64,000 nt of DNA, taken from Golubevia sp. BC0850. Its lineage: Eukaryota; Basidiomycota; Exobasidiomycetes; Golubeviales; Golubeviaceae. Within the stretch, counting starts at the first letter, position 1. Every line of letters begins with the position of its first letter. Under the pieces are notes generated by a model. That model saw nothing but the letters and a program-made list of their open reading frames with translations. It did not search any database and was not told where the DNA came from. Below are positions 22,110-33,900 of the stretch, piece after piece. The position numbers and the translations under genes are program-made. The DNA is taken from contig JAAVVG010000004.1 in assembly GCA_012976225.1 (NCBI GenBank), positions 1,220,265 through 1,284,264 on the forward strand, written 5' to 3'.

Positions 22110-24362
22110 ATGACGAAAGGCAACCAATCTTCAGGGAACAAGAACAAAGCCAAAGGAACAGTAAAAGGGAAGGAAAAGGAAATAGAGAAGGAACAGAAGA
22201 AAGAAGAAACGGACAAGAATCAAGTCAAGGCCTCAGGAGAGTCTGATTCTAATTCTGCTTCTTCAGTGACTGAAATCCAGACTGCTTTAACTCATTTAGA
22301 TTCACTTTTAACTCTTATCGACTCAAATTCCAATAGCAATGCTAGTGGCAATTCAACTTCAACTCCAAACAAGCCAACCAATCCAGCTGGATTACTACAA
22401 TTGATACCATCTTTACTAGAACCGATTTCTAACAATCACAATCCTTCCAACTCTAACAATTTACTACAAGCCCAAGCTCAAAAGCAATTCTTATTTAGGA
22501 ATTCAGTAACTCTGTCAAATGGTTTACTCAATCAGCTTGTCAATTCCACAAACCCAACCACCTCCGGATCCGAATCAAGAAGGCCATCAGGCTTAGGCTC
22601 AGGCTCCAATAACACTTCAACACAAGCTCAGATACCTCAAGATATATCTAGATCCTTGAAGATCGTATCTGGTTTGTTGGAGAGGGAAGGGAGCGGGAAA
22701 GGTCAGGATGAGGAAGTGGTTGTTAAAGTGGAATCTGGCGATGAGAATGAGGAGCTGGTCAATAGTAGAGTCAAGGCTTTCAAGAGGAAACAAGAGATGG
22801 GGAACTTGCTACTGGTTAGGAAGAAGAGGAGGAAGATGATTGAAAGGAATGAGAGGCTGAGAGGCGGAGGGAACGATGAGCAAAACGAGGAGGAGGGTGG
22901 AGAGGGAGATAAGGAAGCAGACAAAGGAAAGGGTCAGGCTAGGTGAGTTTAATTGGTAAGGTTGAGAGTGATGATGATTCAAGTTCCTGGCAAGACTCGC
23001 ACTGTCTTAGAAGAGTGGGTCAAACCCTCGAGATAGAGAGAAGCTCTAATCTGCCTATCCCTTCTCACCTTCCTTCCTTCCTTCTTTCTCTCCGACTTCT
23101 CAATCTTCCCTTTTCATGACCTTCTCAAACCCTTCAGTAAGCACCCATCTCAGTTCTCAATCACCCAAGAAGATGAACCCTACTCAACTTTCAATCTCCT
23201 CGCTGTTGCTTTCCACTCCCTCATGGAGTCTCAAACTCAAACTTCAACTTCAACTCTACAACCCACTTCCTCCTCATCATCATCCTCGAATCCTCCCGAC
23301 TATCCAACTTCTCAAACTCTTCCCATCTTCTCACAATTCAAATCCTACATCTCTCTACTAGAAAAGGAGTTAGAGGAAAAAGCTGATCCAAAGTTGAAAT
23401 CAACCAAACGTAAGATCAGGGTCAAGATTTCTGGTTGGTCTGAAAAGGAAAGTCAAAATCAAGACAAGTCACGGAATAAGCAGGACGATGAAAGCAAGCA
23501 AGTTGATGAAGTTGAAGGACAATTAGAAATCCAAGTCAAGAACTTAGGTCGATGTTTCATCAATTTCGAGGTTTCGAGTTCTTCATCTACTACCTCCAAA
23601 TCCAATTCCAATCCGAATGAAAGTTCTAATTCTGACTCCTCAAAACGTCAGCACCATGCACTCAGAATCTCAAGAATCAACTTACTTTCTGAAACTGAGG
23701 TTTCGAGTTTCAAACCTACTTCATTAGATTCCATTCAAATCAACAAACTTTCCAATTTCCCCATCTTCAAAGAATTGAGTGGAAATCTATTCAAGGGTTG
23801 TTTAACTTGTCCATCTACCAGGGGAGATCATCATCCTCTTATGAGTCTGACCAGTACTATCTTTCAACTCAATTCTTTTAGGTTCTTCTTTGAGAGCCCA
23901 CCTCCAAGTCTGTTGGTCGTTATGCAACAATTGAGAACTGCTGAGAAAGTAGAAGCCACTTTACCTGGAAAAAAAGTTGAAGTAGAAGGAGAGAAAGTTA
24001 GAGAGGAAGATCAAGGGAAAGGTAAGGAAAAGGAAATAGAAACTGGAGATTCAGAGATGAAAGATGGCCATGAAACTCAAGAAGAAGAGAAAGAAAGGAA
24101 TCAAAATGGGACGAAGAATGCAGAGGTGGGAATCAAATTTAAACCTAGTGGACCAAAACTTTGGACTTGGAGAAAAGTCTTACAACCAAAGATTGGAGAT
24201 GGGAAGATTAGATGGGTTTGGTGTAGTCAGAATCAAGATCGAAATGAAGGAGGAAATGGGTCGGAGAAACTTGGAGAGGTGGATTTGACGAGAGAACAAG
24301 AAGAAAGAGAAGACCAAGGTGAATGGAGAGCTTATCACTCGAATTGTACTTTGAGAATGTAG
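22110..24362 (+). CDS. MED27: Probable Mediator complex subunit 27
   Basis: Two exons, 22110-22942 and 23138-24362 (685 aa); the splice (GTGAGT...TTCAG) joins Ser and restores KHPSQFSITQEDEPYSTFNL. The N-terminal part predicts helices (SLKIVSGLLER) within Ser/Asn-rich linkers, and a basic Lys/Arg helix follows. The second exon has a beta-rich region: LEIQVKNLGRCFINFEV, then HALRISRINLLSETE, then FPIFKELSGNLFKGCLTC, arranged like the conserved Med27 domain. It closes with WRAYHSNCTLRM, matching the His/Cys C-terminal end of Med27, where a small zinc-binding fold is expected. Med27 belongs to the tail/head interface of Mediator and works in RNA polymerase II transcription. Long Lys/Glu-rich insertions inflate the length well beyond the animal protein. 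Similarity is at the level of pattern, so the identity is tentative. Confidence 0.45.
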
Positions 24363-24385
24363 AAATCCAACATCTATCTTCGAGC

Positions 24386-24419
24386 AACCAGGTTGATTGA
24401 AGAACCAGGTTGATTGAAG
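24386..24419. repeat. 17-bp perfect tandem duplication
   Basis: AACCAGGTTGATTGAAG occurs twice without a gap, in the 3' flank between two convergent genes. It looks like a recent slippage event. Confidence 0.8.
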
Positions 24420-24605
24420 CTGAGAGAAAGCCAAAGGGCAGGAAATATCGCACTCTCTGGAAATGTTGCTCGAAGTTCTATATCGTGACGATACGTGCAG
24501 GTCTCAGATGCCCCAAAGCACGTTTCTGAAAGAATTCAGAGATCACACGCCTCAAAGCATACTGTACAACCAAGGATGAAGGTTCATTAGGTCGCCTCCC
24601 CTTCC

Positions 24606-26953
24606 CTAACCTCTCACATTCCCTTTAGTTCTAATCCAAGTAGTACAATCCCTAATGTTCTCAGTCCTAGTCAACCAAGATACCAATCTCTCAATCCCAA
24701 TTCCAAAACCTACAGTTTGGAAGGGACCAAAAGTTCTAAGATCTTGAGCATACCAGTCTAGAGATGTAGAAGTCATGTGTCCATCTCCATCTTCATCTTT
24801 CAACAACCCCAATTCGACCATTCTACTTTGAATTCTATCCTTTCTTTCTTCCCTTACTGATCCTCCCACTAATTCTCCGATTCCTGGTATCAGTAAATCG
24901 AAACACGAAACTGTCCTTCCGATGCTTTGCTGATTGGGAGAATTCTCTCTCATGTAGAAAGATTTGATGTTGATTGGATAGTCGTAGATGAAAATTGGAG
25001 ATTTGAAATGACTTGTAGAGAGATATTTCTCTTGAGCTGAAGATAGAGATTCTCCCCATTTTGGAGGATCAAATGAGATTGAGTTTTGAGGAATCGGAAT
25101 TGTCCCTTCGTGAACTTGACTCAAGATCTCCACTGCTTCCGTGTAACTAATCCTTGGCCATAGATTCGAACTTTTAGAGAATTCTTCCAATTGACTGAAC
25201 TTAGTAGAATCAGAATCTTGACTTGAATCAGAACTTTGATGTAAGAACAGAACTTCATTTCTATTCCTAATTCTTCTATCTTCTTCTTCTTTTGAAAGTT
25301 TTCTCGATGCTTGCTCCCCGTTCGGAAGTTCCTCAATCCCCAAAACATATCTCATAGTCGATTTCAATAAGCTTTCAGTTCCATTCATCAATTCATCTAA
25401 CATTGCCTTTTCATTTTCGATTTTCTTCTTCGAACTGTCGATATTTTCTGTCGACTCTCTTTGTTCTTCTCTAACAACTCCAGCATTCCACTCAGCTTCC
25501 AACATCCAAAACTCAGCTAAATGTCTATTCGTAGCTGAACCCTCAGCTCTGAAGACAGGTGAAGAAGTCCAAACTCTACCTAAACCTTGAGATAAAGCTT
25601 CCAAATGCAATTGAGTGGAGACTGTCAAATAGACCTGAGGATTGAAAAAGGTCCTGGATTCTGAAGAGGTTGCTGAAGAAGAGTCCAAGCTCGTCTCTTT
25701 AGATTGAGAAACTTGAGTAGAATCCGAGTTCACCTGCTCGAGAGCTCCAACTGCAGAGACCTTATCACTATTAGTATTGACCAAAAAAGCTTCTCCAGCT
25801 CCCTCACAGTCTCCAGTAGTCAAGATCGGAGGATAGCATTTGACAAAAGAGTTCCTATCAAACCAATTTTCTAAACCTTTTTCGATGGAGTGTCGGATTC
25901 TTAGAAGACTTGAATGTCGACTTAATCTGGATCTTAGATGTGGATGAAGTCGATGCAAATTGGAAGAAAAGTTGGAAGATGGGATGGTGGAGGAGGCAAT
26001 AGGTGGAGTTGATGATAGAGTTGAGATTGGAAAGGGATAGATCTGAAGAGGGATTTGGAGAAGGAGGGAGGAGAGGATCAGTGAGGTTCATTCCGGCGTG
26101 CTTAGCCCTCTCTCGCTAAAGTGATAGCTTCATCAGTCTAAATCCTTTTGTTTAGAGACAGCTCAGATATGGGAAAAGAGGTAAGGGGAAGCGGGCAGAC
26201 CATGCCCTTTCAGCAGATTCCACACCCTGAGGTAGCCTCCCCATCGCTCATTACTGCTCTCTATGTCAGACTCTTTAATTTCATTGGAAATAGATCGTGT
26301 GCCTTAGTGATCTTTTCCAGCCAAATGCAGCGAGAAAACAAGGAAGCTCCAACCATTCACCTCTTCCCAGCCTCTCGAGACTTCTCATTTCCCATCTCCT
26401 TCTACCTCATACTCACTGAGTTATCAGTACCAGCTATCAATCCGACATTCTCCCCCTGTTGATTGTCAACTTTGAACTCCCAACTCCTTTCATCTTCTCT
26501 CTTCTTCTTGTCTCTAAAGGCAAACCTTCCAGTCAAACTGATAGTGCTACCGATGGTAGTTCCCTTCGGCAATCGATTATGAGATTCTCTTCCAGATATT
26601 ACAGCTTGAAGACTGGGCTCATTTGAAGGTAAGGAATGATCGGTTAGGGTTAGAAAGGTTAACTTTGAATGAGATCGAAGGGTTTGGATTCGAAGAGTGA
26701 GAGTCAAAGTAGGAATTTCTGAAGATGGAGTTGAAGGGAGAGAGGAAAGTAGTGAATGAAGAGTTGGGGGCAAGGTTAGATTTGAACCTGAAATTGAAGT
26801 CGAACTGGCTGAGTAAAATCTTGAGGAGGAAGTGTTGTTCTTTGAAATAGGACTGCTCCGCCTTCTATCCAGCTGTGATGCCAGGTTCGAGCCTGTTCTA
26901 GATGTAGTTGGGTAATTGCAATTGGTGACCTTCCAGATCTGTCGTCTTATCAT
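24606..26953 (-). CDS. SLM5: Asparaginyl-tRNA synthetase, mitochondrial
   Basis: Two exons, 26953-26417 and 26042-24606 (657 aa). Exon 1 starts with a basic presequence (MIRRQIWKVTNC, then SSRFYSA) and encodes the anticodon-binding OB fold (KLTFLTLTDHS, GSTISLTGRFAF). The 374-nt intron ends at CTCTTCAG and rejoins at IYPFPIS, the YPLQ-like linker. Exon 2 holds the class II catalytic core: HLEALSQGLGRVWTSSPVFR and NRHLAEFWMLEAEW (motif 2 region), ELVGGSVREER, and motif 3 GFGIGIERLVSWLT. It charges mitochondrial tRNA-Asn. The Ser/Glu-rich insertion around residues 280-310 is unusual but lies outside the motifs. An in-frame ATG at 27034 could add 27 residues. The family is certain; the mitochondrial site is inferred from the presequence. 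Confidence 0.88.
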
Positions 26954-27034
26954 TCTATTCGAAGGCGCCGGTGGGCTTTCGAAGATGAAGAATGTAACTG
27001 AGAAGAAGGAACTTCTTCTTCTAGTTGTTCCCAT

Positions 27035-27552
27035 AAGACCGCAGAAAGAAGATCTCAGATGCCCAAAGGTTCTCCAATCGTCAAAAGTGAGAATCAGAAA
27101 TTCAATCAGCTTTTTCGAATCGTGTTCTCGCTCCGTTATCTACTATACAACCTCTCTCACTTTCACCGCTGACTCGATCTTCTCCCCATCGAAGGATGCG
27201 TCTAACGAGGCGTCTAGGACATTGATTTAACCAGCAACTAAGAGATGATCAGACAAGAGCTTCAGAAGATGTTGAAGAAGGGCCGCAGTCTCGTGTTTGT
27301 CCTTCACCAGGGATACAAAGAAGGCAAAGTGGATAGACAAGTCTCTCCTTTTGACGGATCACCGACTGAAGTAAAAAAGGTGCGGATCGAATATCGAAGA
27401 CGAAAAGGAAAAGAATCACTTATGAGCAAGAAGATATCAGGGATCAAACAAAAGGTCACCCCCCCCCCGGGGGGTGACGAGGCCCCTGATGAAACTCTTT
27501 GTCGACGTCGCTCGTGCTTTCTACCCACCTAATTCACCGGGTTCCAGTTTCT
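27035..27552. other. 0.5-kb gap with a GC hairpin
   Basis: Upstream region of the AsnRS gene and the downstream end of pseudogene copy B. The only structure I see is the C10/G6 palindrome listed separately. Confidence 0.4.
27455..27478. repeat. 24-bp inverted repeat with C10/G6 core
   Basis: GTCACCCCCC, a four-C loop, then GGGGGGTGAC: ten-base perfect arms. Single-stranded it would form a very stable hairpin; such tracts also cause assembly errors. Confidence 0.8.
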
Positions 27553-28998
27553 TCAAAAGGACCTTCCCACTTTTGAAGATCTCCAGCTCTTCAAGCGCTT
27601 GTCTATTCTTCTTCCAAACTGATGTGTCTGTTGAAGTGTCTGGCGACTTCCCATTCGCGACGACTGGTAAAGTGCGACTGCTCTCAACTTGGGGAGAGAC
27701 GACGTTTGAATAAGTCTAGCTAGAAGGATCCCCCCTGAGAAGTCATACATGTCGACTCCATTGTAGTCGTAACGATTCCAGTAGGGTACGTGAAGGATTC
27801 TGCATTTGATAACGCTTTGATGTTGAATTCGTTTAGTGAACCTAAAACAAAAAGATTCAATGATCATTGGAATCAAAAAATGTATTGACTAAACGGAGAT
27901 GCCTCAGTGTCTTGAAGCTAAACTGAAGACTTGATAAGCAACTTGAGTGAATCTCGTGTCGTCACCGGAATTGAGATCCAGACAAAAACTGTGAATCTCC
28001 AGTGAAGATACTAATTTTGTAACTTGAAGCAAACTCCAGACCGACTCCGTCTTCTTATTCCCTCCAATCCAATCTTTACTCAATTCCCTGGGCGTACCCC
28101 ACCAAGTCTTGTGATTCGGCTCATCATAAACAAGTTCGACCTTTAAAGCTAGTTGGGTAATGTTGGATAAGCCTTTGAAGGTAGATTTGAATTCTGAAAG
28201 AAAATTGAAGTCTTCGTGGCTGCTCATGGTAAAAGCGAAAGCGGCCCGACGAAGAGTTGGGCAGAAAGTTGTGATCCAAATGACGTTCCTAGCTGACGAT
28301 AAGTGAGATGAGCGACCACCCTCTGACGAGGGAATGTTGATTCTCTTGAGAGAGTTTGTGAAGAACGAAAGCGGGATCGACTTCCCATCTACTCTTTGTT
28401 GAAGTTGAGGGATGAGGCTTGGAAGCCTTATTATGAGAGATTGAAGATTGAGGAGACTTCCAAGAACTGCTTGGTTCACTACTTGGAGACCGTCCTCGAA
28501 TCGAGCCTGAGGAGCTGCTGTTGCTGGAAGGCGGGAGAACGGGAGGAATTTTGGAGCAGCTGCCTGGATCAGGCCGTCATTGAGCTCGGAGTAACAGTAG
28601 AATCACTTGACCAATTTCCAAACTCTACTCCGTTCCTTTGCAAGCATTCATAGAGAGACAGAATGGTAGCTAGTGACACGGTGACGTTGGTTAGAAGGTT
28701 GCGTTGCCAGATCGGATGAGTCTTGGTGCAAAGTAGAGCGACGCTCCTCAGAGTAGTCTCTCGATCTGAGTAGGGAGAAGGCGAGAGATTGAATTTCTAG
28801 GTCATCATCTCGTCGCCGAGATTGCGAATCCTGATACGACTCACCGTCTCATCGCCAGCCTCTCTTCTTCGTCCCCACTCATTCCGACCCAACTTCTGAC
28901 ATGCTTGACGATCACCGTTGCGACGTCTTCTGAATGGTGTCCAGGTTTGGTGGAGCCTTGATTTCCATCCTTGTTTGGTTGACTTGAAGTTGATCCAT
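27553..28998 (-). pseudogene. Decayed F-box / leucine-rich protein gene, copy B
   Basis: Paralogue of the pseudogene at 18.2-19.6 kb. From an ATG at 28998 (MDQLQV, sharing MDQ with copy A) the frame breaks; EDVATVIVKHVRSW appears in another frame, matching EDLVLLIVKPIRSW of copy A. TLRSVALL and LLTNVTVSLATILSLYECLQ follow, then a TGA. The longest intact piece (28479-27904) includes FFTNSLKRINIPSS, FKGLSNITQLAL and VWSLLQVTKLVSSLE, each with its counterpart in copy A. Just before its stop the frame shifts to FKTLRHLRLVN, again matching copy A. A GTGAGT donor near 28850 and CTACTCAG acceptor near 28770 suggest the ancestor had an intron there. Expression or function of the remnant is doubtful. 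Confidence 0.6.
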
Positions 28999-30347
28999 TG
29001 TTTGAGAAAGGAGTGAATGTTAGGAAGGGAAGAAGCGAAGTCAAAAATCTGCTCTTTAAGAACCTCTCCAAACAAGAGCCCCCTTACGATCGAGTCGGAA
29101 ATCTCGAGCCCTCCCACTTCCAACTCATTTTTGCTTTCTTCTGACCCTCCTGCAGATTTGTCACGAATATCCTACCATCAGCTTGGCAACAAAAGCATTG
29201 AGTAGCACTCACACTACAAGCCACACAGACTCTCTTTCGATGGACAGGTTCGGACATCTCGTGCGTGAGCTTGACGTAAATCTCTTTCTCGATGCTGTTC
29301 TTGGAAGTTGCAGTCAGTCGCAACTCCACCCGTACTAGCTTCAAAGGCTCTGTCAATCATAAATGTAGGCTACTGCTGTGTATTCTGATTTTGGGGCTGG
29401 GTAAGTTGTCGCCAAAAGAATCGACTTGACAAGAGACACTTCTACAAGTACTTCCCCGTTCCCTCTTACGTGCCCGGATTCTCTCTACAGTCATTTTGAA
29501 TTTCCAAGAACACGACTGTAAACACATACAATCAGCCAGGGAGAAGATAGGACGAAGGCTCTCTCTCGGCTTCCCGAACTTGATCTAGCCTATGAGTAAC
29601 GTTGTTTCTTCTGAAGATACAGTCTCTATGAGAATGAAGACTTTGATTTAATTGCGGGAGGAAACAAGTTATCACAATGAAGAATTGAAGAAAAGAAATC
29701 AGTATGGAAACTTGTTGTTGAAGAGAGAAGCAGATGACTCTTGAACGAGATAGAGCAAAAGCTTTAGGAAGTTCTAAAGTCTTTTTTTGAATATTTGAGT
29801 GTTTGAAGTCTGAATTTTGGTGAGATCTGATATCTTATGAGAAGAACAGTGAGCTCTCATTTCATCAGCATCTCAAACGATTTTAAAGTGTTTGACAAGG
29901 TCGGAGGAGGCGCTTTCGATTGAATCTGCAGGATAAAAGGGGGAGAAAAGAATGAAGAAGGAGAAAATATGAGATTTTAGCTCAATGGAGAAAGTGAAGA
30001 CGTCTTGAAAATGTGAACTAGAGGCTGGGAGAGATAAGATAGTTCTTTCCATCTGGAGCGTTCCGCCCCCTCTCTTTTCGGACGACAGTGTTTCTACTGC
30101 TACCTTCTGTTGATCCAGGAGCCTTAAGAATTGCCCCATGATGCTTGCGATGAGGAGCAGTGGCTCCACAAGGACGGAGTGGATAAAGTAGATAGAACGT
30201 CCACGCCTCCTGCTGTCTCTTTCCACGTAAAGGTCAGCCTTCCTGACAGGACCGTAGCTTTATTTACAGTCCTGCGATCTCACGCATCATCGCATCAACC
30301 CCAAACTAAGCTGCTTCATCCAATCAATTCGAGAAATCTTCACTCAC
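28999..30347. other. 1.35-kb gap
   Basis: Upstream of pseudogene copy B. Reading frames here are short and lack ATG starts or family resemblance; the 29600-29880 part is AT-rich. A downstream exon of the small gene at 30.35-30.6 kb may lie in the right part but I could not place it. Confidence 0.4.
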
Positions 30348-30605
30348 CTTTCCATCCTTCTCTATCCGACTTCCCTCCTTCTTCCCATCCGTGTTCACGC
30401 TCTCCGGTGCTACACCTCGTAACCTCTCAGCTGTAAAATCGTCATCCAAGCCCTCTCTTGCTGAAACGTCCCTTGCTTTAGCTGTCTTTCGTTTTTTGCT
30501 TGTCAGAGGTTGATTGCTATGACTGCTGAAGGAGGATTTCGATTTCGATTTTCGTGAGGAGTTTGAGTTTGATGTGAATTTTGAAGTAGATTTGGATTTT
30601 GACAT
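30348..30605 (-). CDS. First exon of a small basic Ser/Lys-rich protein (incomplete model)
   Basis: From ATG at 30605 the frame runs 86 codons to an AAG followed by GTGAGT (donor at 30347), a splice signal typical of this genome. The product is Ser/Lys-rich with a nuclear-signal-like KKRKTAKAR and an acidic helix (GLDDDFTAERLRGVAPES). Downstream acceptors at about 30205 or 30104 would give short C-terminal exons, but neither yields a recognisable product. I do not know the family. It is divergent from the 1407-aa gene. Confidence 0.3.
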
Positions 30606-30995
30606 GCTTGCTTTCAATTTGAATCGGTTGAAAAGAGGGAAGTGCTGAATGGAGGGAGGAGAGAAAGAAAGGCCAATCACTTCTTTCCTTTCCTTTCCGA
30701 ACCACACAACGCTTCCATTAAAGATCAGTTTCAATCTCTGATTATTCAAAAGATTGTCTTGACATCATATCACATCCAGGCCCAAAGTGAGTCAAAGAGA
30801 AAGCGTGGTAAACAGCTGGAGCTACCCAGTCAGCTTTCTTCTCATCTCCAAAGTGCTGACCTTTGATTTTGACCTAACCTCCACGTCTTCTCAGGAGTAA
30901 CGATTATTCCGTGATTAATTTTCCAATCAAGAAAAGGCTAAGTCTCAACCAGTAGAGCACAGAAGCGGAAAAATAGAGCTGACTGACTTCTGAGA
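30606..30995. other. Divergent gap before the 1407-aa gene
   Basis: Promoter region shared by the small basic-protein gene and the large plus-strand gene. No specific element recognised. Confidence 0.35.
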
Positions 30996-33900
30996 ATGAG
31001 AAGATCCAATTCGAACCTCCTCAACTTGGTTGGAGCTCAGGGTAGTAGGATTAAGCAATCCAAAATATCAAAAGGGAAAGGGAAAGAAGTACAAGTCTCA
31101 GAAGAATCGACAAATCAAGTCACAGATCAAGCGTCTTCCAGCTCTTCCAATGAGCTCTCTGCTCCTCTCTCTTTCCTCTATCCACCTTCCTGCTTCTCCT
31201 TCCCTATCTCCGATTCATCTTATCGCTCGAGTCGGAACTATTCAACTCATTCAGAAATACAGCCTCATTCTAGAGACCCGCAAGATCGGAACAATTTATA
31301 TCCTCCTCTACCCATCTCTCATTCTTCTTCGGCTCCCAAAGCTTGTAGCTCTTCAACCTCCAAATCATCAGCACTCCATCTTCATTTCCATCCCAATCCT
31401 ACATTAAAGACTTCAAATGAATCGTCAGCTTTTCGTTCAGTTAATGCAGAGGAGGATCGAGATAAGGGTGAGGAAAGGCTTAGAAATCTAATCAGGGAGA
31501 AGGGACCAATAGAAGATGTAGAGCTCTTTCAAGCAGTACACAGACATCTAGAGAAAGAAGTCAAGCTCAAAACGGGCTTATCAATGAATCTTAAGGAGCT
31601 CGATAGGGAGAGATCTACGAATTGGGCGACTTTTTCTTCATCCTCACCTTTTACGTCTTTAAATCAATGCCCATCTGATAGGCTCCTTCATTCATTACCT
31701 ATCAACTTCTCAAGCTCAAATCTACACAACGACTCAGGCTCAGTCACTATCTCAACTTCTGGTTTCCAAACAATATTTCTACCCTTCATTAAAGCCTATT
31801 ATTCTCAAAATCTGGCTTATCAAGCTGGGAAACTTTTAATCTTCTTATTGATTGGATTGGAACAACTGTCTAGGATCAGTGGTAACAAAGCTATTGAAGC
31901 TGGAATCTCTGCTCCTGGGCTAAGAGAGAGTGAGAGTGGGAACGGAAAGAATGATCAACATGGGAAAGGTCCGGGAAAGCAGAAGAGCAAGATGAAAGGG
32001 TGTCAAGAAGCCAACATCAAAGATCTGATCACGAAGGAAACAGAAGATTTAATTCCCACCATTCTGAGATCTTTGATAAAGGATTCGAGCCAAAGAAAGT
32101 TGCATGAAATCAAGATCATCCCGTCTTCTTCAAATCCGGAATCTCTACCAAGACCTCAGTTTCCAGCAAGCTCATTAGGCTCTTTCGACCCAGCCTTAGC
32201 CGAAAGCATTCTCAGGTCTTCGTTCTCGTTGAATTGGAATTGGTCAACTACAACCACATCTATTGAAACTTCCCGGATTTTGATTTCTGTCATCAAGAAT
32301 TGTTTCAACAATCTTCAATTGCTAGATGGGATCAAGTTGCTAAGAGAAGTCATTGCTGGAACCTGGAAAGCTGAGGAAAGGAGAGCTAATCTGAGGAGGT
32401 CAGTTGGAGAAAGGATGGAAAGTAGTAATGAGTTGAAGAATCTGAGTCAAACCATCAAGTACCTCAAGAATTCGATTTCAGCCTTAGAAAAGGGGCTAAA
32501 ATTCAATCTGAGACAGTATGAAGGGTATTTGAAACTTCATGGTAGTGGGCAAGGAGATGGGAAGAGGGAAAGAGGACCAAAAAGTGGAATGCTTCCGGAA
32601 GCGAGTCAGCAACAACTTCAAGCCAGTTCTTTCTCAGCAGAAGAAACCCAACTCAGTATTAGACTGCCGATCGGAAGTCAAGGTCATAATGGAAACAGAA
32701 AGCTGATCAGCGCATCTTCTTTGAAGTGGTCAAACGAGGAACGGACTCGAACGCATATAGTCGAAGATTATTCTGAGACGATGCTGATTCTTTCAGAACT
32801 ATTGGAGGAGAACTACTTGCCTCTTGCTGTTAAGGATGAACAGGTTGCTTTCGGGTCAGAGGAGGACGATTCTGTTTCTGCTGTCAAATCAAGTTCTACT
32901 CCAACAAGTTCAACATCAGCATCACCCACTTCAAAAGGCTCAGATGTTTCTTGGATCTTGAAACGATTTTCTGGATTCGACGAGCTGCTCAAAGTAAAGA
33001 GGGTCAAAGCCAAAGTCATTAAGCAAAACGATGACTTTGATCTGACCTCTATCGCCAGTGGAATCAAGAGGAATCTCATCAACTGGTCTGATAAGCTTCC
33101 AGTGGGAGGCAGTCAAGCTGCACTCGAGAACTTAATTTCATCATCATCCAAATCAAGATCCAGTTCTTCTCTTCAGTCCAACTCTACCTTCTCTTCCGAA
33201 TTCAGAAGACTCAATTCACTTCATCTAGCTCAATTCAGCTACAACACGTTAACGAACTACTATCTTACGAATCCATCTATTCGATCCAACTCTCTAGGTT
33301 TAAAAACACTAGGACATATGAACGAGCTTCAAATTCAAGGCTTGAAAGTCGATGGTATTACTGACAACATCGTTAGAAGAAGCAACCGGCTCGGTCGAGT
33401 TCGATCTAGCAGAAATGAGCCTGGTGCTCGCTTAGGGAAGGGAAAATGGTTCGGAGCTAGAAACAATACGGATGAAATGACTTCTAAGAGTCAACTCGTC
33501 AAGATCTTGGATGAAGCGATCGATAGAAAGGATAGTCACATGATCAATGAAATTCTGTTGGATTGGCTAATCACTACTGAAAGTGGAAGGAAGAGATGGT
33601 TTTCTAGTGATTCAAATCCAAAGAAAGGAGGTGATGTCATCTCAGTGAAGCATTTGATTTATCATCTTCATCCTGGGCTCGATGTTAGAAGAGAACGTAG
33701 AAATCTATCGTCAACATCAAATGAAGCATCAACCCAGGGGCTTGATTCAAAGAGAGGACGAGAAGAATCGAGGAAAAGTCTAGTTTTGAACCCAAAAGTT
33801 CTGACAACCTGTCTAGATTTAGCTGTCAAGTCTGGGAAAGTTGGTTTAGCGATGGAGATCTGGTCTCTTATCAAGAAAGAGAGCTTCAACAGTCTTGCAC

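Noticed and set aside
27245-27532. Opposite frames over the C/G palindrome
   Set aside because: They arise from the homopolymer tracts and have no recognisable content.
29084-29356. Cysteine-rich minus-strand frame (VCVACSVSATQCFCC)
   Set aside because: Cysteine spacing fits no zinc finger I know, the start is not ATG and no neighbouring exon fits.
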